A stretch of 64,000 nt of DNA from Lachnospiraceae bacterium (GCA_902363835.1 CABJBM010000008.1:124001-188000), one strand, 5' to 3'; numbered from the stretch's first letter, positions 7,692 to 15,803 are shown. The notes: generated by a model from the letters alone, not told the origin. Numbers and translations: made by a program.

Positions 7692-7720
7692 CACCAAATT
7701 AACTTTTAGGAGGTTTTCTC

Positions 7721-8659
7721 ATGAATCAAAAAATTAAAGGTCTTCTTGGCATGATCCTGAGTTTCACATTATTGCTTTCCGGCTGCTCTGCTCCGGCGGT
7801 AAACTCAGGCTCTTCAAATGATAAATTAAACATTGTCGCCACCACCACCATGCTGGCTGATCTGGCTGAAGTCATCGGCGGGGACCGGGTCACGGTAAGC
7901 GGCCTGATGGGGCCTGGTATTGACCCGCATTTGTATCAGGCCAGTGCAGGGGATGTTTCCCTGATGCAGAAAGCGGATGTGGTAGTGTATAACGGCCTGC
8001 ATCTGGAAGGAAAAATGGGGGAAATATTTGAAAACCTGTCCGGTCAGGGGTCAACAGTCATCTGCATTGAAAAAGGTCTGGATGAATCCAGTCTGCTTGC
8101 GTGGGAGGATGACAGCTCTGTCCATGATCCCCACATCTGGTTCGATGTTTCCATGTGGAAGGATGCTGCAAAAACTGTTTCAAAGGGCTTAACAGAAGCT
8201 GATCCCACTGGAAAAGCAGACTATGAAGCGAATCTGGACACCTATCTAAAAGAGCTGGATGAAACGGATGCATACATCCGCAGCCGGGCTGCCGAGCTGC
8301 CGGAAGCACAGCGCGTGCTGGTGACCGCTCACGATGCGTTTCAATACTTTGGCAAAGCCTACGGCTTTGAGGTTCGGGGCCTGCAGGGTATCAGCACCGA
8401 TGCGGAAGCCGGTACAGCCGATGTAAGTGATCTGGCCAATTTCATCGTGGAACGGCAGATCAAAGCAATTTTCGTAGAGTCTTCCGTTCCGCCCAAAACC
8501 ATTGAAGCGCTGCAGGCTGCGGTAAAAGCAAAAGGCTTTGATGTTGCCATAGGCGGAGAGCTGTATTCCGACTCCCTGGGCGATGCAAAATCAGGAGCCG
8601 ATACCTACATCCTGACCGTCAAAGCAAATATTGACACCATTGTGGAGGCATTAAAGTGA
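7721..8659 (+). CDS. mntA: Metal ABC transporter, substrate-binding lipoprotein (MntA/TroA/PsaA type)
   Basis: A 312-residue cluster A-I binding protein. Lipobox LLLSGC puts the lipidated Cys at residue 22. The metal ligands of the family are visible: His in GIDPHLYQAS (residue 70), His in VHDPHIWFDV, Glu in AIFVESSVPP and Asp in ELYSDSLGD. There is no His-rich loop of the kind found in zinc-specific ZnuA. With an MntR-type operator upstream, this favours manganese, though zinc or iron is not excluded. It is followed directly by its ATPase. Acts on the outer face of the membrane. Confidence 0.88.
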   Translation: MNQKIKGLLGMILSFTLLLSGCSAPAVNSGSSNDKLNIVATTTMLADLAEVIGGDRVTVSGLMGPGIDPHLYQASAGDVSLMQKADVVVYNGLHLEGKMGEIFENLSGQGSTVICIEKGLDESSLLAWEDDSSVHDPHIWFDVSMWKDAAKTVSKGLTEADPTGKADYEANLDTYLKELDETDAYIRSRAAELPEAQRVLVTAHDAFQYFGKAYGFEVRGLQGISTDAEAGTADVSDLANFIVERQIKAIFVESSVPPKTIEALQAAVKAKGFDVAIGGELYSDSLGDAKSGADTYILTVKANIDTIVEALK

Positions 8660-8673
8660 CAGGAGGGAAGCAT

Positions 8674-9426
8674 ATGGAAAGACAACAAAACTATGCGGTG
8701 GAGGTAGAGGATCTAACTGTTGCCTATGACGCCAAGCCCGTTCTCTGGGATATTGATTTAAAAATCCCAAAGGGAAAGCTGATGGCTGTGGTCGGCCCCA
8801 ACGGAGCCGGTAAAACAACTTTAATCAAAGCTATGCTGGGACTCTTAAAGCCTGTCACAGGAGCCGTCCGGTTTCTGGATGGAAACGACGATATACGTAC
8901 CCTGAAAAACCGCATCGGCTATGTTCCCCAAAGCGGCAGTGTGGACTGGGATTTCCCGGCCACAGTACAGGATGTGGTGCTGATGGGCTGCTACGGCAAG
9001 TTGGGCTGGATCCGCCGTCCCCGTAAATCAGATATGGAGCTGGCAAAACAGATGCTGGCAAAGGTGGGGATGCAGGAGTATGCTTTCCGCCAGATCAGTC
9101 AGCTTTCCGGAGGCCAGCAGCAGCGTGTTTTCCTGGCCCGCGCCCTGGCACAGGAGGCAGAGGTCTACTTTATGGATGAACCCTTCAAGGGAGTGGACGC
9201 CCAAACGGAACGGGCTATTGTGGCATTGCTGAAAGAACTGAAGGAGCAGAATAAAACCGTGGTGGTGGTCCATCACGATCTGCAAACGGTACCCGATTAC
9301 TTTGACTGGGTTACCCTGATCAATCTGCGCGTGGTTGCCTGTGGGCCTGTGGAGGAAGTATTCCACGAAGAAAATTTAAAAAAGACCTACCATAGCTCCG
9401 GTGCGCTTTTAAGGGGTGTGATGTAA
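8674..9426 (+). CDS. mntB: Metal ABC transporter, ATP-binding protein
   Basis: A 250-residue ATPase with Walker A VGPNGAGKTT, Q-loop YVPQSGSVDWDFP (the form typical of manganese/zinc importers), signature LSGGQQQRVFLARAL, Walker B VYFMDEPFKGVD and switch His in VVVVHHDL. I chose ATG 8674 with AGGAGGGAAGC before it. A GTG at 8656 in frame would overlap the previous stop but lacks its own ribosome site. The stop overlaps the start of the first permease (TAATG), indicating translational coupling. Confidence 0.9.
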   Translation: MERQQNYAVEVEDLTVAYDAKPVLWDIDLKIPKGKLMAVVGPNGAGKTTLIKAMLGLLKPVTGAVRFLDGNDDIRTLKNRIGYVPQSGSVDWDFPATVQDVVLMGCYGKLGWIRRPRKSDMELAKQMLAKVGMQEYAFRQISQLSGGQQQRVFLARALAQEAEVYFMDEPFKGVDAQTERAIVALLKELKEQNKTVVVVHHDLQTVPDYFDWVTLINLRVVACGPVEEVFHEENLKKTYHSSGALLRGVM

Positions 9427-10352
9427 TGTTTAACAGTATTATTTCGTTATTTTCCGACTATACATTTCAAACAGTAGCTCTTGGTTCCGCCCTTTTAGGG
9501 TTGATCAGCGGAGTATTAGGCAGCTTTGCCGTACTTCGCAGGCAAAGTCTGCTGGGGGACGGAGTATCCCACTCCGCCCTCCCCGGCGTGGTAATGGCCT
9601 TTGTTTTGCTGGGCAGTAAAAATACAGAAGTTTTGCTGCTGGGCGCCCTTATATCCGGTTTGCTGGCAACGCTGCTCATTGTCAGCATTGTAAGGCATAC
9701 CCGGGTAAAATTTGACAGCGCGCTGGCCCTGGTAATGTCAGTATTCTTTGGATTGGGCCTGGTACTGCTCACCTACGTGCAGAAGATTCCAAACTCCAAT
9801 CAGGCAGGGCTGAAACGCTTCATCTTCGGGCAGGCGTCTACGCTTTTGCACCGGGATATTATCCTGATGGTGATCTGCGGACTGGTATTGCTTGCACTGG
9901 TGCTGCTGTTCTGGAAGGAATTTAAACTTTTTACTTTTGACAGCGACTTTGCCCAGAGCCTTGGGTTTTCCCCAAAGAAATTGAATCTGCTGCTGTCATT
10001 TATGATCGTACTGGCAATCATCATCGGATTGCAGACCGTGGGCGTTATTCTCATGAGCGCCATGCTGATTACCCCTGCTGTTGCCGCACGCCAGTGGACC
10101 AATAAGCTGTGGGTCATGGTAATGCTTTCGGCATTTTTCGGGGCAGCCTCCGGCGTTGCGGGAACGGCTGCCAGTTCTCTCGTTCCAAAGCTTCCCACAG
10201 GACCGGCCATCGTGGTTTGCGTCAGTGTTATTGTGATTATCAGCGTCCTGTTTGCTCCGGGGCGCGGTGTACTGCACAGGGTATATCAACGAAGAAAAAA
10301 TAAGGTTTTATACAAACTGGAAGGAGGTGTGCCGCATGGTACCGCAAATTGA
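9426..10352 (+). CDS. mntC: Metal ABC transporter, permease (ABC-3 family), first subunit
   Basis: A 308-residue membrane protein with about eight hydrophobic helices, typical of the ABC-3 (ZnuB/MntC) family. FAVLRRQSLLGDGVSHSALP carries the conserved DxxSHS-type motif, and SAMLITPAVAARQWT is the cytoplasmic loop that couples to the ATPase. It overlaps the ATPase stop by one base and the second permease by 17 bases, so the two permeases are co-translated and probably form a heterodimer. Confidence 0.9.
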   Translation: MFNSIISLFSDYTFQTVALGSALLGLISGVLGSFAVLRRQSLLGDGVSHSALPGVVMAFVLLGSKNTEVLLLGALISGLLATLLIVSIVRHTRVKFDSALALVMSVFFGLGLVLLTYVQKIPNSNQAGLKRFIFGQASTLLHRDIILMVICGLVLLALVLLFWKEFKLFTFDSDFAQSLGFSPKKLNLLLSFMIVLAIIIGLQTVGVILMSAMLITPAVAARQWTNKLWVMVMLSAFFGAASGVAGTAASSLVPKLPTGPAIVVCVSVIVIISVLFAPGRGVLHRVYQRRKNKVLYKLEGGVPHGTAN

Positions 10353-11454
10353 AATTCAAATCATAGCCGTTATTGTGGCTGTGGCCTGTGCGCTCCCCGG
10401 AACCTTTCTGGTGCTTAGGAAAATGTCAATGATGTCGGATTCCATTACCCATACAATTCTTCTGGGAATTGTCCTCGCTTTTTTCGGCACCCACGATCTT
10501 TCCTCACCTCTTCTGATTGTGGGAGCAGCACTGATGGGAGTGGTGACCGTCTGGCTGACGGAACTGCTGAGCCGGACACGGCTGCTGGCAGAAGACGCCG
10601 CCATTGGCGTGGTGTTCCCTCTGCTCTTTTCCATAGCCATTATCCTGATCACCCGTTATGCCGGCTCGGTTCATTTGGATACTGATTCAGTACTTTTGGG
10701 AGAACTTGCTTTTGCTCCTTTTGACCGCATGATCATAGGCGGCGTTGATATCGGTGCAAAAGCGATTTACACAACAGGGGGTCTGCTGCTGATTAATCTG
10801 GCTGAAATTATTATCTTCTTTAAAGAGCTCAAGGTGGCAACCTTTGACCCCATGCTGGCCGCTGTGCTGGGCTTTTCACCGGCGCTGGTGCATTACGGGC
10901 TGATGACACTGGTATCCCTTACCACAGTCGGTGCATTTCAGGCTGTAGGATCCGTATTAGTGGTAGCCTTTATGATCGGCCCTCCGGTGACGGCTTATTT
11001 ACTGACGGATGATCTTAAATGGATGCTGATTTTAAGCGGGATCATAGGGGCAGTCAACGGAGTTCTGGGGTATCAGGCAGCGGCCCTTCTGGATGTTTCC
11101 ATTGCAGGCAGCATGGCTGTGGTAACCGGACTGGTCTTCTTCCTTGTATTTGTTTTTGCACCTCACAGGGGGCTGATCCGTTCACTGCTTAAACGCAGGA
11201 ATCAGAAGCTGGAATTTGCTAAGGCAACGCTGCTCTTTCACCTTTCTAATCATGAAAACAGTGAAGAAGAAGGCTCGGAAGCAGGCGTTGATACCATAAA
11301 GACGCATTTGCACTGGACTGGAGAATTTACGTCGAAAATCATTAAGGCCTTGGAACGGGAAGACTGCATTCAGCGATCCGGTGGTTTGGTGAAACTGACG
11401 CCTGAAGGACGGTATGCGATTATGCGCAACTATAACATGCTTTTCTCACGATAA
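10336..11454 (+). CDS. mntD: Metal ABC transporter, permease with C-terminal winged-helix-like tail
   Basis: A 372-residue protein. Residues 1 to about 280 are an ABC-3 permease (VLRKMSMMSDSITHTILLG, VLVVAFMIGPPVTAYLL). The remaining 90 or so residues are soluble and end with WTGEFTSKIIKALEREDCIQ and LTPEGRYAIMRN, which reads like a winged-helix domain of the DtxR type. Start ATG 10336 is set by AAGGAGGTGTGCCGC. A soluble extension occurs in some TroD/MntD-like permeases; whether it binds metal, DNA or the ATPase is unknown. Last gene of the operon. Confidence 0.85.
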   Translation: MVPQIEIQIIAVIVAVACALPGTFLVLRKMSMMSDSITHTILLGIVLAFFGTHDLSSPLLIVGAALMGVVTVWLTELLSRTRLLAEDAAIGVVFPLLFSIAIILITRYAGSVHLDTDSVLLGELAFAPFDRMIIGGVDIGAKAIYTTGGLLLINLAEIIIFFKELKVATFDPMLAAVLGFSPALVHYGLMTLVSLTTVGAFQAVGSVLVVAFMIGPPVTAYLLTDDLKWMLILSGIIGAVNGVLGYQAAALLDVSIAGSMAVVTGLVFFLVFVFAPHRGLIRSLLKRRNQKLEFAKATLLFHLSNHENSEEEGSEAGVDTIKTHLHWTGEFTSKIIKALEREDCIQRSGGLVKLTPEGRYAIMRNYNMLFSR

Positions 11455-11465
11455 TGTTCATTATA

Positions 11466-11566
11466 AAAATCCAGTGCCCTATTTGAAATGCCCCTTAAAG
11501 GTTAGACCAAAAAACTAATCTATGGAGGCACCTCAATCCGCAAAACAGAAAGGGCCTGGATTTTTA
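11466..11566 (+). terminator. Terminator arms of the metal operon split by an insert
   Basis: AAAATCCAG-T-GCCCT (11466-11480) and AGGGCCTGGATTTTT (11551-11565) form a strong stem followed by T-rich sequence, as expected for the operon terminator. The loop is about 70 bases long and holds a foreign-looking piece (TTAAAGGTTAGACCAAAAAA, ATGGAGGCACC). This could be a small insertion or insertion-sequence scar. Confidence 0.5.
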
Positions 11567-11832
11567 TTATTTGTTTTATATATTTGATCACAATACTGTT
11601 GGATATGAATTTGTGTGAAACGTATGTGAGTGAAATTTATCAGCCTATCAGGACATAAATTATTTTCCATTGTAATGGTATATAAAAAACATCATTTCGA
11701 TATCTACCGCCGAAAAATAAATCAGACAAGAAGCTGGCCCAAGAAACTGATTTCCACTAATTTTACGAATGTAAGCCCTTTAATATGATTATCGTCCGTA
11801 AGTACAATCATCGTATTTAGTATATAACTTGT
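11567..11832. other. Intergenic, nothing recognised
   Basis: AT-rich sequence between the metal operon terminator and the end of the XRE regulator gene. No frame with coding character, no clear hairpin with a T-run. Confidence 0.4.
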
Positions 11833-12828
11833 TTAATCATGCATTTTCCTGCTTTTTAATGCAGCGGCTATCCCCCGCACTGCTCCATACATGACTCCTG
11901 CACAAGGCCAGATAATCCACGTCCTGACCCAATTTTGCGTTAGAAAACTGATTCCCAGGTACACCGCAGTAACGCTGCACCAATAGATAGCAGGCAAGTG
12001 TTCTGACTGCTTCTTTTCAAGCTTCTTCTCTGCTGTATGATCCCCCTCTTGCAGCAATATCTGAAAACAGCTTTTTCTCTCTCCTGATATTACAAATAGA
12101 AATACAGCACATGCAACTATAATCAGAAGGAAACCTACACACATAACATATGCAGAATCTGAGCTTCCTAATGCAACAGCTGCCATTAACGGTAAAGCGC
12201 AGATAATACATAAGAAAACACCTGCCATGATACAGATTCTATAAGTACCTTCATATTCTGCCATCTTTTTTCTAACAATTCCTTCTACTCCATATTCCAG
12301 GCGAAAGTCTTCTTTTTCCAAATATTGATAAGACTCCATTTTCATTCCATGCATTACTAAGAATACTGTGGCAATTCCAACAATCAGCAATAATATGACC
12401 ATTCCAAATCCTCCTGCCATGTTTTCACTGACTTTTTCACCGTTGAATCCCGATAATCCTCTAAGGAAAATCAGTGCGACCGGAGACAGAATATAGGCCG
12501 CTGTAGCCGAGGCCACCTTTTTCGCTCCGCTGATCTTGATCTCCATGAAATCGTTGGCCATTTCAAGGGTAACCGTTTTGTGTACCTCATCACAATCAGA
12601 CTCAAGGGAAATAGTTGACGGAGCTGTCTCCATCTCTTCTTTTAATAAATAATCCGTGCTGACACCGAATACCTGACTAAGTTTTAAAATTCGCTCTAAA
12701 TCAGGAATGGAAGCTCCGGACTCCCACTTGGATACTGACTGTCTTGAAACGTCCATCTGGTAAGCCAGTTCCTCCTGGGACCATCCGTTTTTCTTACGCA
12801 ATGCAATAATTTTTTCTGCTAATATCAC
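11833..12828 (-). CDS. XRE-family regulator with membrane-spanning C-terminal domain
   Basis: Residues 1-65 are a Cro/C1-type helix-turn-helix ([46 protein letters not shown]). The rest, about 330 residues in total, has five or six hydrophobic segments (for example [19 protein letters not shown]) separated by short polar loops. Such membrane-anchored XRE proteins are common in Clostridia and thought to sense envelope conditions; the signal here is unknown. I chose GTG 12828 with GAGAGGA nine bases upstream over the in-frame TTG at 12846. Reverse-strand TATAAT at 12924-12929 is a possible -10. Confidence 0.82.
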   Translation of the reverse strand: MILAEKIIALRKKNGWSQEELAYQMDVSRQSVSKWESGASIPDLERILKLSQVFGVSTDYLLKEEMETAPSTISLESDCDEVHKTVTLEMANDFMEIKISGAKKVASATAAYILSPVALIFLRGLSGFNGEKVSENMAGGFGMVILLLIVGIATVFLVMHGMKMESYQYLEKEDFRLEYGVEGIVRKKMAEYEGTYRICIMAGVFLCIICALPLMAAVALGSSDSAYVMCVGFLLIIVACAVFLFVISGERKSCFQILLQEGDHTAEKKLEKKQSEHLPAIYWCSVTAVYLGISFLTQNWVRTWIIWPCAGVMYGAVRGIAAALKSRKMHD

Positions 12829-12937
12829 AATGTACCATCCTCTCAAAATTTATTTATGTCATTCCATTTTCAAGTGATCTGTAATAACTACCTGTGTTCA
12901 CCTGGTGATATATGACTGTCTGCATTATAGGATTTTT

Positions 12938-12982
12938 ACCGGTTGCCAACTACCAAGTGCGCTGTATAATTTGTCAACCGGT
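12938..12982. promoter_or_regulatory. Inverted repeat spanning a plus-strand promoter
   Basis: ACCGGTTG (12938-12945) and CAACCGGT (12975-12982) are perfect inverted copies 29 bases apart. Between them lie TTGCCA (12943-12948) and TATAAT (12965-12970) with a 16-bp spacer on the plus strand. It is probably an operator, perhaps of the adjacent XRE regulator, although the only plus-strand feature downstream is a dead transposase. Confidence 0.45.
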
Positions 12983-13077
12983 GGTTGCAAAGTACACCTT
13001 GTTATATTATTAACAGTTTTTATCACACAAAGGTGAGGAATAGGCTGAAAATCTTCTGGAATATTTCTGGTCCTATC

Positions 13078-13520
13078 TAAAAAAGAGAAGTGCCGGAGAT
13101 TGATTATGATTACTGCAAAGGCCGGACTTATAAAGGCTTTCAAACATATCTATCAGAATTCGGTGACGGAAATATAGTTGAGATGGATACTGTGCATGGA
13201 AACAGGATAAGTGGTAAAGTAATGCTGACCATGATTTTCCTGTGCTTTAGCCTGATGTTGATCTTTCTTCTGGAAAAATGCAGGCAGAAGTGGATAGGCG
13301 AAGTGTTTGATGGCCTGGCAAAGTTTTTGGGATTATAAGGATTTCGAAAACTTTTCCAGTCATACTCACTGATAATGAAAGGGAAAATCAAAAATCCACT
13401 TACCCTTGAGAAATGGTATCAAATGAGGACCTAGGCAAAATCTTCTACTGTGTCCCGCCGTATTCCCGGTAAAAGGCCCTGCCAGAAAAGAATTATGAGT
13501 ACTTACAATACGGAGTTGTT
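13078..13520 (+). pseudogene. IS30-family transposase relic
   Basis: The first stretch reads YCKGRTYKGFQTYLSEFG then NIVEMDTVHGNRISGKVMLT, the IS30 catalytic-core start with the first catalytic Asp in VEMDTV. A stop at 13336-13338 follows FLGL. A second frame then gives FPVILTDNERENQ, matching the FPVILTDNGSEF motif with the second Asp. A third piece reads IFYCVPPYSR, stop, KALPEKNYEYLQYG, matching the final catalytic Glu region. Three frames and several stops show it is inactive; the N-terminal HTH part is missing. Confidence 0.8.
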
Positions 13521-14011
13521 TAATTGCTACCATGTTTAAATAAATTTAGCTTTTCTTTCAAAGACTCATATTCTTTTTGTGTCATAGCAAACCGCCCCTT
13601 CGCACCATCTTGCATGAGAACACTAAGTCCTGCAATATGCTTGAATATTTTACTATACTCTATCTCGGCAATTTGATTTAAAGGATAATCAATTTTGAGC
13701 TGCTTCTTTTCGGTTGCAATAAAAGATAGTGTTTCTTCTGTCAAGATAAGTAATCCATTTAACAACCCACTATCACCATAAAAATTGACTGTTTCTCTGA
13801 ATAAGAAATCATTCCCGTATTCCGACAATATCCGCTCTTGCTTTTTTACATTCATATTGCCCCAGATATTAAAAATAGAGAAGTATATAATTCCTGTAAA
13901 TATACCCGCAAGAACAGAGAGATAAGTACTAATAAAGAACGAGCATGCAGCACAGCATATGCAGCCCCAAAAAATCCCTATCATGAGAGAACCATATGCT
14001 GATTTTTTCAC
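13520..14011 (-). CDS. Small membrane protein with GRAM/PH-like domain
   Basis: A 163-residue protein. The N-terminal 50 residues contain two hydrophobic helices (SLMIGIFWGCICCAACSFFI and VLAGIFTGIIYFSIF). The remainder resembles a GRAM domain (NGLLILTEETLSFI, LNQIAEIEYSKIF), a PH-like fold that in other proteins binds lipids or partner proteins. Start GTG 14011 has AGGGGGA nine bases upstream. It is monocistronic, abuts the IS30 relic at its stop, and its function is unknown. Confidence 0.65.
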   Translation of the reverse strand: MKKSAYGSLMIGIFWGCICCAACSFFISTYLSVLAGIFTGIIYFSIFNIWGNMNVKKQERILSEYGNDFLFRETVNFYGDSGLLNGLLILTEETLSFIATEKKQLKIDYPLNQIAEIEYSKIFKHIAGLSVLMQDGAKGRFAMTQKEYESLKEKLNLFKHGSN

Positions 14012-14092
14012 GTTATATTCCCCCTGCCTAATATAAATACTTAACGTTTATCATACCATATCTTTTGTTACTTTGTATACCGTAGCATGCAC

Positions 14093-14116
14093 ACTCACTA
14101 TATTACTCACTATATT
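14093..14116. repeat. Perfect 12-bp tandem duplication
   Basis: ACTCACTATATT occurs twice head to tail (14093-14104, 14105-14116). It lies about 90 bases upstream of the GRAM-domain gene. It may be a slippage product or a repeated regulatory half-site. Confidence 0.6.
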
Positions 14117-14232
14117 ATTCTTCCTCATTACCAGCATTTCTAGTTGATATTTGATATTGTATTCCATATCAACCCACACTTTCATCTTAATGGTTTATAA
14201 TTTATTAGCGGTGATGGTTTCATTATATTTCC

Positions 14233-14264
14233 AAAAGAAAAGTCCCTGCCGTATGAGCAGAGAC
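14233..14264 (-). terminator. Intrinsic terminator after the Uma2 relic
   Basis: On the reverse strand GTCTCTGC pairs with GCAGGGAC (one G-U) around a seven-base loop, followed by TTTTCTTTT. It is positioned to end transcription through the Uma2-like remnant. Confidence 0.7.
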
Positions 14265-14277
14265 ATTTCTATAAATA

Positions 14278-14692
14278 TTATGAGTCAATTGCCTTCATGA
14301 TATCTATAAAATTAATATATAAGTTGTCGTATATATTGACTTTGATTTTACCAGTAAATTAGTACAAAACTGGGCCCTCATCAGGTCCCATATCATATAT
14401 AAGAATAGTTTTTTTCAATGGATCTACAATCCAATATTCTCAGACACCTGCCGCATGATATAACGCCAGTTTTGTATAATAATCCATCCGTTTACTGCCG
14501 GGAAATACTATTTCAATAATCTAGTCTGCTGTACCGGCCCCCCCTATCATTTATCTTATCCTTACCGCAAATCATGCTAATATCTGGTTCAACATAGATT
14601 TTTTCATCATCATTAAGAAATACGGCAAACGGAGCAGAAAAAATCTCACACTGGCCATTATTATCTGTAATATAGTTACCTATGATTCCGTC
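14278..14692 (-). pseudogene. Uma2-family (DUF820, PD-(D/E)XK) nuclease relic
   Basis: The reverse strand reads CEIFSAPFAVFLNDDEKIYV then EPDISMICGKDK, the conserved core of Uma2/DUF820 proteins with the EPDI catalytic motif. After a stop and frame change it continues KRMDYYTKLALYHAAGV, stop, EYWIVDPLKKTILIYDMGPD and finishes at TAA 14278-14280. At least three disruptions. Uma2 genes are often associated with mobile DNA. The missing N-terminus and the stops make this a pseudogene. Confidence 0.8.
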
Positions 14693-14819
14693 CTAATCAA
14701 AACTAACTTATGCTACTATAATAGCATATTTCTTACTAATGGCAATGCAAATCTTAACTTGTGTGGAAATAAAATGTATTTTAGTTTATCTTTGACAATA
14801 AATTCCTAATAATATTTTC

Positions 14820-15316
14820 ATACAACAACAAGAAATAACCAGCTCTCTGCTGGCCTAGATTATGCCGTAAAGCATTACAAGCTAACCAGTAATCCTTGCA
14901 GAACTACAGGAGTAACAGGCAAGAGCAAAGCTGAAAAAATGAGTATCTGGACCAAAGAGGAGTTTAAAACTTTCATAACACATGTAAATAAAAGTGCTAT
15001 AAAATTGGCTTTTGACATTTTGTTTTATACCGGAATGCGCTCCGGAGAACTCCTGGTACTAACTCCTGAAGATATTCTTCCGGAGAAAGAAATTAAACGC
15101 AAGGCAGAAGCTGCCGGCCTGCCGGTCATAAGGGGTCATGATCTTCTTCATAGCCATGCCAGTCTTCTTATAGAAATGGGGTTTGACATTCTGGAAGTCT
15201 CTGAACGCCTTGGCCAAGAATCGGTGGAAACTACTTGGGACACCTATTCTCACCTTTATCCTGATAAGGATCAAAACCTTGCTGGTCAACTTAATAGATT
15301 GCAGCGCAGAAGATAG
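14820..15316 (+). pseudogene. Tyrosine recombinase (phage/ICE integrase) with internal deletion
   Basis: From about 14820 the frame reads NQLSAGLDYAVKHYKLTSNP (core-binding domain), then MSIWTKEEFKTFI and FDILFYTGMRSGELLVLTPE (catalytic Arg I region). It then jumps within one frame from ILPEKEIKRK to EAAGLPVIRGHDLLHSHASL and the Tyr region WDTYSHLYPDKDQNL. Roughly 110 residues of the catalytic domain are missing, and the expected HDLRH has become HDLLH, losing the second catalytic Arg. It is therefore inactive, although an open frame from ATG 14939 remains. Confidence 0.85.
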
Positions 15317-15345
15317 TTGAAATTAGTAATATATTATGATATAAT
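15317..15345 (+). promoter_or_regulatory. Promoter of the antisense antitoxin RNA
   Basis: TTGAAA (15317-15322), 17-bp spacer, TATAAT (15340-15345), giving a start near 15352 and reading toward the toxin gene from its 3' side. Confidence 0.75.
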
Positions 15346-15351
15346 AAATGT

Positions 15352-15450
15352 AAAGAAAGCACCCACTCCAAAGGTGGATGCTCCGAGCAAAAGGGTAAAT
15401 GTCCTTACGGACACCGCCTCTCCTGTGGATCAGACAGGAGAGGCATTTTT
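15352..15450 (+). ncRNA. Candidate type I antitoxin RNA (about 100 nt)
   Basis: The RNA is bounded by the promoter at 15317-15345 and a perfect terminator: GCCTCTCCTGT (15416-15426), ACAGGAGAGGC (15434-15444), then ATTTTT. Smaller hairpins CCAC/GGTGG and GTCC/GGAC lie upstream. It is fully complementary to the 3' untranslated region and the last codon of the toxin mRNA on the other strand. This 3'-overlap layout is that of TxpA/RatA and Fst-type loci. Boundaries are predicted, not measured. Confidence 0.72.
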
Positions 15451-15565
15451 ATTTGCGCTTGTTTCTCTTATCGAAAAAGGTAAGCAACGCAATGATTAAT
15501 CCACCAAAAGAAATCAGCAAAGCCAATATCCCTAAGAAAATCATAATGATTTCATATGTAGTCAT
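15449..15565 (-). CDS. Holin-like type I toxin peptide, 38 residues
   Basis: ATG 15565 with a strong ribosome site (GGGAGGTGGCGCAA) opens a 38-residue peptide. It has a short polar head (MTTYE), one long hydrophobic helix (IFLGILALLISFGGLIIALL) and a basic tail (DKRNKRK). This is the standard architecture of the putative holin-like / Fst-TxpA toxin group, which insert into the membrane. The stop at 15449-15451 coincides with the end of the antisense RNA. The upstream leader carries a segment able to mask the ribosome site (15617-15623). Confidence 0.78.
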   Translation of the reverse strand: MTTYEIIMIFLGILALLISFGGLIIALLTFFDKRNKRK

Positions 15566-15570
15566 TTGCG

Positions 15571-15623
15571 CCACCTCCCTTCCTATGTATTCCGGCATTC
15601 CGGTTGACATTGGCTCGGGAGGT
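15571..15623 (-). promoter_or_regulatory. Toxin mRNA leader with anti-Shine-Dalgarno segment
   Basis: On the reverse strand, ACCTCCC (complement of 15617-15623) lies 5' of, and is perfectly complementary to, the ribosome site GGGAGGT. The two can form a stem of seven or more pairs that would sequester the start of the toxin, a usual safety feature in type I toxin mRNAs. Confidence 0.6.
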
Positions 15624-15653
15624 CACCACCCTGTCATGGGTACTTTCATAGGG

Positions 15654-15682
15654 ATTGTATCATACATTCAAATCTGTTTCAA
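15654..15682 (-). promoter_or_regulatory. Promoter of the toxin gene
   Basis: Reverse strand TTGAAA (complement of 15677-15682), 17-bp spacer, TACAAT (complement of 15654-15659). The mRNA would begin near 15647, giving a leader of about 80 bases. Confidence 0.75.
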
Positions 15683-15752
15683 CAGAATTTATTTTGAGCT
15701 AAAAAACAGTATATTTAACCTTCTTAACATCATAATATCATCACAGGGCATT

Positions 15753-15794
15753 TAAAAAGCCCTGAAATCCCTTTAAAATAGGGGTTTCAAGGCT
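15753..15794 (-). terminator. Intrinsic terminator of guaA
   Basis: Reverse strand AGCCTTGAAACCCCT pairs with AGGGATTTCAGGGCT with minor mismatches, followed by TTTTT. It starts ten bases after the guaA stop. Confidence 0.85.
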
Positions 15795-15803
15795 AAATGT
15801 CTG

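Noticed and set aside
13090..13338. Stand-alone 82-residue membrane protein
   Set aside because: The sequence is the middle of an IS30 transposase; matching downstream blocks continue in two other frames.
14093..14116. Start of a CRISPR array
   Set aside because: It is a simple 12-bp tandem duplication without spacers; no repeat-spacer array is seen anywhere in the window.
15317..15499. Plus-strand open frame of 60 codons after the integrase relic
   Set aside because: It runs through the antisense RNA promoter, its terminator and the toxin gene on the other strand; it has no ribosome site and no protein-like composition.
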